Below, piece by piece: positions 1-8,900 of a stretch of DNA of 24,670 nt. Source of the DNA: Pseudomonadota bacterium. GTDB taxonomy: Bacteria > Pseudomonadota > Alphaproteobacteria > Rhizobiales > Xanthobacteraceae. The stretch covers positions 1 through 24,670 of the forward strand of contig JAEWFG010000407.1 of assembly GCA_023388935.1 (NCBI GenBank), given 5' to 3'. Made by a program: the position numbers and the translations under genes. The notes under the pieces were generated by a model. The model searched no databases, was not told the origin of the DNA, and worked only from the letters and a program-made list of their open reading frames with translations. Each line of letters opens with the position of its first letter. Position 1 is the stretch's first letter.

Positions 1-681
1 GAACAGGATCGGCCCGAGCGCAGCAGCCATGTCGGACTGCGTCACCAGCGCGGGGCCGGCAATGACGCCGGCGAGGCCGGCCAGCGCGCAGCCGACGCCG
101 AACACCACCATGAAGACCCGTCCGACATTGTGGCCGAGATGTCCGACCATGTGGGGATGCGTCAGCGCTGCCTGCACGATGAGGCCGACGCGGGTGCGCT
201 TGAGCACGATCACCAGCGCCACGAAGATCGCGACCGACACGGCCAGCATGAAGATCTTGTAGGCCGGATAGTTGGTCGAGAAGATCGTGAAGGCTGGGAA
301 GTCGAGCAGCGCCGGCACGCGATAGTCGAGCGGGCTCCTGCCCCAGATCATCGACACGATCTCTTCGATCGCGAACGCGAGGCCGAAGGTCAGCAGCAAT
401 TCAGCGACATGACCGTGCTTGTGGGTATTGCGCAGGCCATAGCGCTCAACCGCCATGCCGATCGCGCCCACCAGCAACGGCGCGAGCACGAGCGCCGGCC
501 AGAAGCCGATCCACTTCGTGAGCTGGAAGCCGAAGAAGGCGCCGAGCATGTAGAAACTGGCATGGGCGAAATTGAGCACGCCCATCATGCTGAAGATGAC
601 GGTCAGCCCGCTCGACAGCAGAAAGAGCAGCATGCCGAACAGCACACCGTTCAGGGTCGAAATGACAATGAGTTCAAGCAC
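1..681 (-). CDS. Branched-chain amino acid ABC transporter permease, LivH type (3' end cut by window)
   Basis: Inner-membrane permease of the LivH class in a hydrophobic amino acid uptake ABC system, which would work with the binding protein encoded just upstream. The minus-strand frame is open from 681 to the window edge (227 codons). It gives a run of hydrophobic segments with family signatures: GVLNFAHASFYMLGAF near residues 34-49, a conserved VERYGLR stretch after the third hydrophobic segment, and a GLAGVIAGP stretch near the cut end. I chose the GTG at 679-681 because the protein then begins VLELIVISTLNG, a usual LivH start. A nearby ATG is in another frame. The ribosome site is weak, so translation may depend on the upstream gene. 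LivM, LivG and LivF equivalents would be expected to the left of the window. Family call is strong; substrate is unknown. Confidence 0.9.
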   Translation of the reverse strand, partial: MLELIVISTLNGVLFGMLLFLLSSGLTVIFSMMGVLNFAHASFYMLGAFFGFQLTKWIGFWPALVLAPLLVGAIGMAVERYGLRNTHKHGHVAELLLTFGLAFAIEEIVSMIWGRSPLDYRVPALLDFPAFTIFSTNYPAYKIFMLAVSVAIFVALVIVLKRTRVGLIVQAALTHPHMVGHLGHNVGRVFMVVFGVGCALAGLAGVIAGPALVTQSDMAAALGPILF

Positions 682-698
682 AGCGCACTCATAGCTAT

Positions 699-718
699 CC
701 GGGGCCTGATGGCCCCGG
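699..718. terminator. Perfect 8-bp stem-loop between the binding-protein and permease genes
   Basis: CCGGGGCC and GGCCCCGG are separated by a 4-base loop, in the 123-base gap between the binding-protein stop and the permease start. There is no T run on either side, so it is not a classic intrinsic terminator. Known ABC operons often have an intercistronic hairpin that lets the binding protein be made in excess of the membrane subunits. That role is inferred here. Confidence 0.4.
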
Positions 719-804
719 TGAACATCGTCCGATCAATCAAACGCATTCCGCCCGCCGTCTCCCCGCAACCAATGGCGGCCGCGGGAAGGCGACAGACTTC
801 GTGA

Positions 805-2037
805 TTACGGCCGCACCATCTTGCAGGTCGTCGGGACCATGGCCTGCGGCGTGTCAATCTTGGAGACCAGATGCCAGCCCCAACCGGTGTTCTCCTCGTC
901 GAACGGCTCGTTGGCGGCGAGCTTGCCGAAGGAGGAGATGTAGATCGGCTGGAAGAACTGGTGGTCGTCCTTGCGCATGAAGCCCTCGCCGCCGTCGAGA
1001 ACCTCGAACTTCAGGCCCTCAAGCGCTGCCGCGACCTTCACCGGATCGATCGAGTTGGCCTTCTCGGCCGCCGCCTTGAACATGCGCATCTCGTTGACCG
1101 CGCGTGGATACCAAAGCGACATGTTGGCCTTGGCGCGGAAGGCCTTCTCGAAGTCCATCGCGGCCGGGTTGCCCGAATTGGCGAAGCCTTCGGTGATCTG
1201 GAAGACCTGGTGGTCGAGACCGGTCTGCTTGATCGCGGTCGGGCCACCGGCGCCACCGGCATAATAGGTGTACCAGTTGACCTTCAGACCGGCGTCAGCA
1301 GCGGCCTTGAGCAGTAGCGCGATGTCCTGGCCCCAATTGCCGGTGACGACGCTGTCCGCTCCCGACGCCTTGATCTTGGCGATGTAGGGCGAGAAGTCCG
1401 TGACCTTCAGCAGCGGATGCAGTTCGTCGCCGACGATCTGGATGTCAGGACGCTTCGCACCCAGCATCTTGCGCGCATCGGTGCGCACCGACTGGCCGAA
1501 CGAATAGTCCTGGTTGATCAGGTACACCTTTTTGATCGACGGGGTGTCCTTCATGTAGTTGGTGAGGGCTTCCATCTTGATGTCGGAGCTGGCGTCCCAG
1601 CGGAAATGCCAGTAGCTGCACTTCTCGTTGGTCATGCTCGGATCGACGGCTGCGTAGTTGAAGTACAGGACTTCCTTGCCGGGATTGCGCGTGGTGTTCT
1701 TGGTGACGAAATCCGAGAGCGCCGCGCCAACGGACGAGCCGTTGCCTTGCGTGATATAGTGGATCCCGGCGTCGATCGCCTTCTGGGCCTGCACCAGGCT
1801 CTCTTGCGGATTGGTCTTGTTGTCGAGCGGAACGATCTCGACCTTGTGGCCGAGGATGCCGCCCTTGGCGTTGATCTCGTCGGCCAGATACTGGAACGTC
1901 TTCAGACCACCCTCGCCGACGCTGGCTCCGCCACCGGAGAGCGGATCGATATAACCGATCTTGACCGTGTCCTGAGCAGATGCTGCATGACCGAGCATCG
2001 GGGCGATCACGGCAATGGCCAAAGTTAACTTGCGCAT
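805..2037 (-). CDS. ABC transporter substrate-binding protein, LivK/periplasmic binding protein type 1 family
   Basis: Periplasmic solute receptor of 410 residues that delivers a ligand, by family amino acids, amides or small aromatic acids, to the LivH/LivM channel. Residues 1-21 form a Sec signal peptide (MRKLTLAIAVIAPMLGHAASA, cleavage before QDT). The mature start VKIGYIDPLSGGGASVGEG is the classic first strand and ligand loop of this family. LADEINAKGGILG, the second family signature, follows. ASGADSVVTGNWGQD sits at the second lobe. The length is normal. The ATG at 2037 has a GAGGAA ribosome site about 9 bases upstream. It is the first gene of a minus-strand transport operon. Several Cys residues (in EKCSYW and near the C-terminus in TTCKMV) could form a disulfide. 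The ligand cannot be read from sequence. Confidence 0.93.
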   Translation of the reverse strand: MRKLTLAIAVIAPMLGHAASAQDTVKIGYIDPLSGGGASVGEGGLKTFQYLADEINAKGGILGHKVEIVPLDNKTNPQESLVQAQKAIDAGIHYITQGNGSSVGAALSDFVTKNTTRNPGKEVLYFNYAAVDPSMTNEKCSYWHFRWDASSDIKMEALTNYMKDTPSIKKVYLINQDYSFGQSVRTDARKMLGAKRPDIQIVGDELHPLLKVTDFSPYIAKIKASGADSVVTGNWGQDIALLLKAAADAGLKVNWYTYYAGGAGGPTAIKQTGLDHQVFQITEGFANSGNPAAMDFEKAFRAKANMSLWYPRAVNEMRMFKAAAEKANSIDPVKVAAALEGLKFEVLDGGEGFMRKDDHQFFQPIYISSFGKLAANEPFDEENTGWGWHLVSKIDTPQAMVPTTCKMVRP

Positions 2038-2316
2038 TATTTTTCGTTCCTCGCTGACTATCGACTTTGGCCGATAAGTTCCTTTTGCGCATGCTGCAGC
2101 GCAATTTCAGGCCCCTTATGAGCAGAACGAGCTTTGATTTACAAGCTCAGCAGGACATGGCTCAGACCGCCGCTATGAAATGCAAGCCGCCCGCCCGTCC
2201 GTTCCGCACAGCGGAATTCAGCGAGAAATGGAACGCAAGCGCGAACTCGTACGCCTTGCGCGTTGCTCTGGACTAAGATGCTAGGGGGGGCACGGCGGTG
2301 CTTGGGCGGCCTGGCC
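2038..2316 (-). promoter_or_regulatory. 279-base intergenic region holding the binding-protein gene promoter
   Basis: No credible gene is seen here. The plus-strand frame across it starts at TTG, lacks a ribosome site and has no recognisable composition. The region must contain the promoter of the transport operon, but I cannot assign -35/-10 boxes with confidence. A 7-base G run lies near 2284, just after the flippase stop. Confidence 0.4.
2085..2104. promoter_or_regulatory. Dyad TTGCGC-N8-GCGCAA upstream of the binding-protein gene
   Basis: Perfect 6-base inverted arms with an 8-base spacer, centred about 57 bases upstream of the start codon. The spacing and symmetry fit a dimeric regulator site for the transport operon. 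No regulator is encoded nearby, and chance occurrence in GC-rich DNA is possible. Confidence 0.3.
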
Positions 2317-3753
2317 TTATACGCCCAGCGCCTTCCGGTTCAACGTGCGCAGGAACCGCAGCGACAGGGTCCGCACATTCGCGACGTTGAGGACCCACGC
2401 CGCAGCGGCATAAGCGAGCCCGCCGGCAAAGCTGACGATGATGAGCGCGACGAGGCCGGTGCCGTTAACTTGCGATCGTGCAACGAGAATCGCGGCCGCC
2501 ATCGCCGCGGCGGAAGCAGCAACACCGGCGAGGCGATTGAAGTCGAACGGCACGGGATGGGCGCGTCGCATCACGACGACCGCGACGAGGAAGCCAATCG
2601 CCTCGGTCGCGAACGTCGCCAGCGCCGCTCCGTAGAGGCCATAGCTCGCGACCAGCGCGAACATCAGCGCCACGCTCAGGACGAGCGTGAGGAACGACTG
2701 CGCCGCGAGCATGAAGGGCCGCTCGGCGAGCTGAAAGCTGAGCTGTACGTAGAACTGGTTGACGATGCCGAAGAAGCGGGCCAGCACCAGGGTCGGCAAC
2801 AGTGCCGAGACGCCGGCGCGGAAGTCGACGCCCACGAGTGTGCCCGCGACCTGGTCCGCTGCAAGCGCAAGCCAGACACCAATGGGCGCAACGGTGACGA
2901 GCAGCAGTTCGAGACTCTCGGTCAGCCGCTCCCGCGTCGCCCCGGAGTTCTTCTCCGGCAACGTCCGGAACACGAGGGGCACAGTCGCCGAGGCAACGCT
3001 CGCGGCGATCATGACCATGAACTGACGCGGCAGATCGGCGACGACGCCAAAGATGCCGGCCGCGTCCTTGCCGAGCAACCAGGCGACGATAAGCCGGTCG
3101 CAGGTCGAGTAGAGCGCAACGGAAAGTCCAGCCAGCGTCAGTGGCAGGCCATAGCGCGCCAGCTGAACGAACTGGCTGCGCTGAAAGCGCGCGATCCTGG
3201 TGCGGTCACCGACCAGATTGAGGATGATACCCGTCAGCGAGCCCAGAGCGAACGCCACGAGCAGACCCATGCCGCCCCAGCCGAGCCATATGCCGAGCAG
3301 ACCGAAGCCAACGCTCGACACACTACGCACGATCGCGATAGCCGCGAAGCGGTAGGGTCGCAACTTGGCGCGTTCGAACTCCTGGCCGACATCGACCGCA
3401 TTCGCCATGATCGCGACGAACATGCTGGCAAGCAGCAGCTCGACGCTGACGTCGTTGCGGAACAGGACGACCATCGGGGTCGTGGCACAAAGCACGGCGG
3501 CTGTGAGCGCGAAGGCGACCATCGCCGTGCCGCGAAAGTCCACCTCCGCCGACATCGCCTGATAACGCGACACCGACAGCTTGATCCATGCGAAGAAGAC
3601 CGCGCCCAAGATGCTCGCAAGGCTGAGACCGACGACGTAGACGCCATACTCCGCCGGCGTCAGCAGCCTTGTGTAGGCGGTGACCGCAAAGAAGCCTACC
3701 GCCGCAGGCAGGATGTAGGCCACGAGATAGATGGAGAAATGGCGGTTCAGCAT
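2317..3753 (-). CDS. Polysaccharide flippase-like membrane protein (MOP superfamily, Wzx/PST type)
   Basis: A 478-residue integral membrane protein with about 12-14 hydrophobic segments, expected to flip lipid-linked oligosaccharide units across the inner membrane. The N-terminus (AVGFFAVTAYTRLLTPAEYG, about residues 18-37) is the standard Wzx/PST opening. The mid-protein stretch RYGLPLTLAGLSVALY, followed by CDRLIVAWLLG, is the repeat-half signature of the family. The ATG at 3753 has no strong purine-rich site visible upstream. No glycosyltransferase or polymerase lies next to it, so it is an orphan flippase gene. Its divergent neighbour is a secreted glycosidase, which may point to a shared polysaccharide theme. 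The transported glycan is unknown. Confidence 0.88.
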   Translation of the reverse strand: MLNRHFSIYLVAYILPAAVGFFAVTAYTRLLTPAEYGVYVVGLSLASILGAVFFAWIKLSVSRYQAMSAEVDFRGTAMVAFALTAAVLCATTPMVVLFRNDVSVELLLASMFVAIMANAVDVGQEFERAKLRPYRFAAIAIVRSVSSVGFGLLGIWLGWGGMGLLVAFALGSLTGIILNLVGDRTRIARFQRSQFVQLARYGLPLTLAGLSVALYSTCDRLIVAWLLGKDAAGIFGVVADLPRQFMVMIAASVASATVPLVFRTLPEKNSGATRERLTESLELLLVTVAPIGVWLALAADQVAGTLVGVDFRAGVSALLPTLVLARFFGIVNQFYVQLSFQLAERPFMLAAQSFLTLVLSVALMFALVASYGLYGAALATFATEAIGFLVAVVVMRRAHPVPFDFNRLAGVAASAAAMAAAILVARSQVNGTGLVALIIVSFAGGLAYAAAAWVLNVANVRTLSLRFLRTLNRKALGV

Positions 3754-4032
3754 GCGACGGGACCGGCTGCGGTCTTGCGATTGAGGAGGCCGTTAATCAG
3801 TTGAACCTTGGCGTGGCGATCGGACTGCGCCGCAGCATCTCCGAAGAGTGTCACATAAGTCTGCAGATCGGACGGCGAATGGCGCTGAGAAGCCGCTTTC
3901 ACGCGTTAGCGTTAAATTTGCCCTACACTGACGAAGCAGTCCGGCGAAGGTTAACCCAACAGAAGGAAAGCCCGGCGTCGCAAGGCGCCGCTTGGTACGA
4001 TGACGCGTTGGTACTGGAAGGAATGCCGCCGC
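3754..4032. promoter_or_regulatory. Divergent 279-base region between flippase and GH10 genes
   Basis: No coding potential is recognised here. The frames crossing it are extensions of neighbours or shadows. It must carry two outward promoters. An AT-richer patch near 3907-3930 could be part of the glycosidase promoter, but no convincing paired boxes are visible. Confidence 0.3.
4016..4023 (+). promoter_or_regulatory. Ribosome site that decides the GH10 start
   Basis: GGAAGGAA lies 9 bases upstream of the in-frame GTG at 4033. The upstream in-frame ATG at 4000 has no comparable site. The ATG at 4023 is out of frame. Confidence 0.55.
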
Positions 4033-5100
4033 GTGACCAGGCTCGACAGACGCGAATTTCTCCTCGGCAGTGCCGCGACGCTTGCGGCAGGCGTGTCTGC
4101 GTCCGCAGCGCCGGCGTCAAGACTTGCTCAGCGCCGCCCAGGCTTCGGTGCTGCGACCAACCTCTGGAACCTGCAAGCCGATCCACGGTTCGGCGAAGCC
4201 ATCAGCACCTATTGCACGCAGGTGGTGCCGGAGGTCGAGCTGAAATGGCCCATGCTTCGGCCGGACGCGCACACCTTCGCCTTCGAACGCGCCGACGCGA
4301 TCCTAGATTTTGCCCGGCAGAACGATCTGGCGATGCGTGGGCATGCGCTCGCCTGGTATCATGACATTCCGGACTGGACCAAACAGATCAAGGAGGCGAA
4401 AGGCGTCGAGCGTGCGTTCGTCGATCACATCGCGACCGTCGTCTCCTATTACAAGGACAAGCTGACGTCGTGGGACGTCGTCAACGAGCCGATCCCGGAC
4501 AATCCGAAGGGGATCAACGACAGACGGGATTTGTTCTGGTCGCAAAATCTGGGTGACCGCTGGATTCCACTGGCCTTCCGAACGGCGGCTGCGGCCGATC
4601 CATTCGTGAAGCTCGCAATCAACGAATACGACATCGAGCAGGCCAAGGACTCGTTCATCGCCAAGCGCGCCGCCTTCCGCAACCTCATCATGGACCTGCT
4701 CGACCAGGGCGTTCCGCTCCACGCCGTGGGACTCCAGTCGCATCTGCATGCCGAACTCGATATCGACACGCACGGGCTGGCCGAATTCGTCACCGAACTC
4801 CGCTCCTGGGGGCTGGACGTGCTCGTCACCGAGCTCGACGTCGACGATCAGAAGCTGACAGGCGATCTGGTCCAGCGCGACGCAATCGTCGCCAAGCGCG
4901 TCGATGATCTCCTGACCGCGATCGCGACCAGCGGTCCGGCACGCTCGATCCTGACCTGGGGCATCTCGGATCGCCATAGCTGGATCAACAGCACCTTCGC
5001 CCGCAAGGACAAGCAGCCAAACCGCCCCTTGCCGCTCGACAGCGAGTTCAGGCCAAAGTCCTTCATGGACGTCATTACCAAGTTCACGAAGGACGTTTGA
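4033..5100 (+). CDS. GH10 family glycosidase (endo-1,4-beta-xylanase type) with Tat signal
   Basis: Secreted retaining glycosidase of about 355 residues, expected to cut beta-1,4-xylan or a related glycan. A twin-arginine motif (DRREFLLG) and a hydrophobic AATLAAGVSASAA stretch mark Tat export. Family 10 hallmarks appear in order. They are GHALAWYHDIPDW (a variant of the usual GHxLxWHxQxPxW), WDVVNEP with the acid/base Glu at residue 152, GLQSHLH, VTELDV with the nucleophile Glu at residue 267, and WGISDRHSWI near the end. Both catalytic glutamates are present. The GTG start is preferred on ribosome-site spacing; ATG at 4000 would add 11 residues. The gene is a single unit, convergent with the methyltransferase gene only 12 bases away. 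Actual substrate is untested; some family members act on self-made polysaccharide. Confidence 0.92.
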   Translation: MTRLDRREFLLGSAATLAAGVSASAAPASRLAQRRPGFGAATNLWNLQADPRFGEAISTYCTQVVPEVELKWPMLRPDAHTFAFERADAILDFARQNDLAMRGHALAWYHDIPDWTKQIKEAKGVERAFVDHIATVVSYYKDKLTSWDVVNEPIPDNPKGINDRRDLFWSQNLGDRWIPLAFRTAAAADPFVKLAINEYDIEQAKDSFIAKRAAFRNLIMDLLDQGVPLHAVGLQSHLHAELDIDTHGLAEFVTELRSWGLDVLVTELDVDDQKLTGDLVQRDAIVAKRVDDLLTAIATSGPARSILTWGISDRHSWINSTFARKDKQPNRPLPLDSEFRPKSFMDVITKFTKDV

Positions 5101-5112
5101 CGAGAACGAGCA

Positions 5113-5907
5113 TTATCCATCGGACGGCAGTCCCTGGCTAAGCCCCCGAAAGCGCAGCGGCGCCAGTGCGGAGGCGCGCTGCCACCAGTCGGTGACGCGG
5201 TCGTCGAGCGCGGTCGTGCCGCGCCCTTGGCCAGGAAAGATCCGGATCTGCTGCACCGCCTCGGCTTCGAAGCCCCCGCCCTTGCGCGTGATCTTGATGA
5301 CGGCGCCTTCGCGATCCCGCTGGGTCAGCGGCACGAGGAGGCGGCCACGCGGACGAAGCGACTGGAGCCAGAGCGCATGCGGATGCGAGAAGCCGGCGTG
5401 GACCACGATCACGTCGGCCGGGCCGCCGATGTCTGCGCATCCATCGCCGTGGACGACATCGACATTGCGATAGGAACGAAGATAGTTCGTCGCACGCAGC
5501 GCCAGGCGCTCGTCGCATTCGATCGCAAGCACCCGGCCTTTCGGTCCCACCATCTTCGACAGCACCGCCGAAAAATAGCCGAGCCCGCAACCGACCTGCA
5601 CCACGCGTTGCTTTATCCTGACGTCGAGCACGTCGATGAAATGCGCCCACAGGCTGGGCAGTCCGGTGTCGAGCCTGCGCCGCGCGTCGATCGCCACCAG
5701 CACATTGTCATAGAGATGAACCGGATCGGAGTCCGGCGTCAGCCGGTAGCTGCGCGCCGCTTCGCTCTTGATGCGCCAGGGGCCTCTCGACAGAAAGTCC
5801 TCGCGCGGGACGGCGGCGAGCGCCTCGAGCAGGCGCGGCGACGAAATCCGCTCGCGCCTGCCGATCAGCTCGACGTAACGTGCGCGCGCGGCGGCGAGAT
5901 CGCTCAT
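5113..5907 (-). CDS. PCMT-like SAM-dependent methyltransferase
   Basis: A 264-residue cytoplasmic protein related to protein-L-isoaspartate O-methyltransferases. The SAM-binding motif I is VVQVGCGLGYFSAVL (about residues 102-116), followed by an acidic motif (VLAIE near 126-130). The region DVIVVHAGFSHPHALWLQSLRPRGRLLVPL matches the family's later strands. The usual GQTISxP substrate loop of true repair enzymes is not visible. In its place is a segment with LYDNVL and DTGLPSLWAHFI, so the substrate may not be isoaspartate. Its ATG overlaps the TGA of the upstream cyclase gene by four bases, which implies translational coupling. The C-terminus (residues 210-264) extends past the core fold. The family assignment is firm; the biochemical role is not. 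Confidence 0.82.
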   Translation of the reverse strand: MSDLAAARARYVELIGRRERISSPRLLEALAAVPREDFLSRGPWRIKSEAARSYRLTPDSDPVHLYDNVLVAIDARRRLDTGLPSLWAHFIDVLDVRIKQRVVQVGCGLGYFSAVLSKMVGPKGRVLAIECDERLALRATNYLRSYRNVDVVHGDGCADIGGPADVIVVHAGFSHPHALWLQSLRPRGRLLVPLTQRDREGAVIKITRKGGGFEAEAVQQIRIFPGQGRGTTALDDRVTDWWQRASALAPLRFRGLSQGLPSDG

Positions 5908-8900
5908 TTCACCGGATCGGCCTGCTGGCGATTTCTGGGCGCATCCCCGCCGAGTTCGTTCACCAAATGCATCGCCTGCTTCAGGTCCGGCGTGAGAAAA
6001 CCTTCGCTGAACTTGCCGACGATCGGCAAAAGCAGGAGGCTTGCATGCTCACGCTTGCCGGCATCCTGCGACAACCGCGCGAGGCTGACGGCGGTCCGAA
6101 GCTCCCATGACAGCGCCCCTTGCTTGCGCGCCGTCTCCAGCGACAGACCAAACAGATCTTCCGCCTCCTGAACCGACATCGGATTGCCGTCGGACAAGGT
6201 GATCTCGCCCTGCAGGCGGTAGACCTCGGCGAGATAGGAGTGATCGCCAGTCCGTCTTGCGGTTGCGAGCGCGCCGTCCAGCGCGCGCAAAGCGGCGTCA
6301 CGCATCCCGACCTTTGCGTAAGTCTCCGCGAGCAGGCAGCGAAACCAGCAGCCGGCGAGCCAGGAATCCATCGCCTCATATTCATCGAGGCCGAAGCGCA
6401 TCTGGCTCAGGCCTTCGTCAGCCTCGCCGAGTTGCGCCAGCGCCCAGCCACGCAGGATCGTGGCCTGCTGCTTCCAATGCAGGAAATTGTGCTCGGTCGC
6501 GATGATCATGGCACGGTTGGCGTGGTCGCGCGTGCCCTCGACGTCGCGCAGGTGCTGGCAGAGATATGCGCCGAACACCAGCGCGAAGGCCAGTGTGAAG
6601 GGATGGCGGATCTTCTCGGCGTTCGCGATCGCCTGCTCGCTGTGCTGACGCGCAGCATCGGGGCGACCGAGAAACCAAAGCAGATATCCGAGGTAGGACA
6701 AGGAGACGACACCGGGATCGGTGCCGTGCCGCTCCATCAAATCGGAGTGCAGATCGGGGCTGTAGAGATTGATGCAGCGATGCAAATGGTGCTGGGCGGC
6801 GGCAAAGCGGCCGCGATAGAGCATCGTCATCGCGATCGAGCGATGTGCTTCGATCAGATAGCCGGTCTGTTGCGCCGGCTGCGTCCGCTCGTTCAGCCGC
6901 TCGCGCTTGGCGAACTTCAAAAGTTCGACGCTGAGATCGTGCGCGCGGGCGAGATCGGCGCGGATGAAATGGCACACCCAGAGCCCGCGGGTGGCGGCAA
7001 AGGCCTTTTCGTCGTCATCGAGCTGCTGGCCAAGTTCGAGCGCGCGGATGTAATTCTCCTCGACCTCCTGCACCGCGTAGCCCTTGGCGGCGATCAGCGC
7101 GTTGCCGAGCGCGATGCGCAACTCGAGCTCCATCTCGTCGGCACCCTGCATGCGCGCATTGGCCTGCACCACGCTCAAGCCGCGACGCAGATGGCCGATC
7201 GCCTCCAGATTGGCGCCACCCTTGGCCGCCTGTTTGCCGGCCTTGAGCCAGAAGCTCGCGGCGCCCTCGCTCTGGCCGGACTCGGTCAGATGGTGGGCGA
7301 GCAGCTCCGGCTCGCGCTCGGTCTTCTCCGGATACATCTCGGCAAGCACGTGCGCGATGCTCGCATGCAGCTTGCGTCGCTCGCTGTGCAACAGGCTCTC
7401 ATGGGCGGCGTTCTGGATCATCACGTGCTTGAAGGAGTAGAGCGCATCGGGCGGATGACCGCGGCGCATGATCAGTCCGGCCTCCTCCAGATGATTGAGC
7501 GCGGCCTCGATCTGCTCCGCCGGCATGTTGGCGACAGCATGAAGGGTCTCGTAGGAGAATTCCCGGCCGATGGTGGCGCCGATCTGCGCGATCCGCTTGA
7601 ACGGCCCCATCCGGTCGAGACGTGCCATCAGCGAGTCCGTGAGCGTTGCCGGAATCGCGAGCTGCCGCCATGGACCCGACAGCACGTAGCGCCCGTGCCG
7701 CTCTGTCAGCAGGTTGGATTCCAGCACGGTCTTGGTCAGCTCCTCGAGGAACAGTGGCACGCCGTCGGTCTTGACGATGATCTCCTCGACGACCTCCTTG
7801 GGAAGCTCTCTGCCGGCAACGCGCTCGACCAGCGTCGCGCGCAACTGCCGGCTCAGGCGATTCAGCACCAGCGTGGTGATATGCGAATGCGCGTTCCAGC
7901 TCGGCTGGAATTCGGAGCGCGCAGTGATGATGACCAGGAGCGGCCGGTTCTGCGCCCTGTCGACCAGGAGGTCGACCACCTCACGGGAGGTCGGGTCGAT
8001 CCAGTGCAGGTCCTCGAACACGATCACCAGCGGCATCTCGCGCGCGAGGCCGAGGAAGTGATTGACCAGCGCCGCGACCGTCGCATCCTTCTGCTGCTGC
8101 GGCGACAGCTCGATCTGCGGATAGCGGTCTCCGGTCGGAATCGACAACAGTGCGGCAAATAGCGGCGTAACTTGCTCGACGTCGCCATGAGCGGCGGCGA
8201 TCGCCGTCTCTAGGCTCGCCAGCGACGTCGCGGATGGATCCTCGCGGTCGAGGCCGAGCGAGAATTTGAGCTGCTCGGCGAACGGATAGAACGCCGTGGA
8301 GGTGTAATAAGGCGAGCACTGGAACGAGATCTGTCGATGCCTGTCGCCCGCAATCCGCTCGAAGATCTCCTGGATGATGCGCGACTTGCCGATGCCGGGC
8401 TCACCGAACTTGACCACGACCTGGCCGTCACCGTTCTTGGCCTGCTGCCAGCGCCCCATCAACAGCGCGATCTCCTCCTCGCGGTTGACGAGCGGCGTTA
8501 GCCGCGTGCCCATCGCGGCGGCGAAACGGGTCTCCACCCGCGACGCGCGCACCACGTTCCAGGCCTGGACCTTTTCCGAGATGCCCTTCAGCGCATGGAC
8601 GCCGAGATTGCGGTAGTCGAACTTTCCCTTCAGCAGCGACTGCGTCGACGCGGAGATCACGACCCCGTTGGGCGGCGCCAAGGCTTGCAGGCGCGCGGCG
8701 AGATTGACAGTTTCTCCGACCGCCGAGTCGCGCTCTTCGGTGCCCTGTCCCACGAGGTCGCCGACCACGACGAGGCCGGTCGCGATCCCGATGCGGACCG
8801 CGGGTGCGTGGCTGAGCGCGCCACGCGGCTCGATTGCGCGCGCGGTCGACAGCACCCGGACGATCTCGAGCCCGGCACGCACCGCGCGCTCGGCATCGTC

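Noticed and set aside
130..804. 224-codon plus-strand frame rich in His, Glu and Gln
   Set aside because: Antisense of the LivH-type permease, whose hydrophobic translation is far more convincing.
2067..2276. 69-codon plus-strand frame in the intergenic region
   Set aside because: It starts at TTG with no ribosome site and no conserved-looking features. More likely it is promoter DNA of the divergent transport operon.
2263..3804. 513-codon plus-strand open frame
   Set aside because: Antisense shadow of the flippase gene. It is rich in Arg, Asp, Glu and Gln with no domain, as expected from GC3-biased codons read backwards.
6120..8162. 680-codon plus-strand open frame
   Set aside because: It lies wholly inside the cyclase gene on the opposite strand. 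The composition is typical of antisense frames and no motif is seen.
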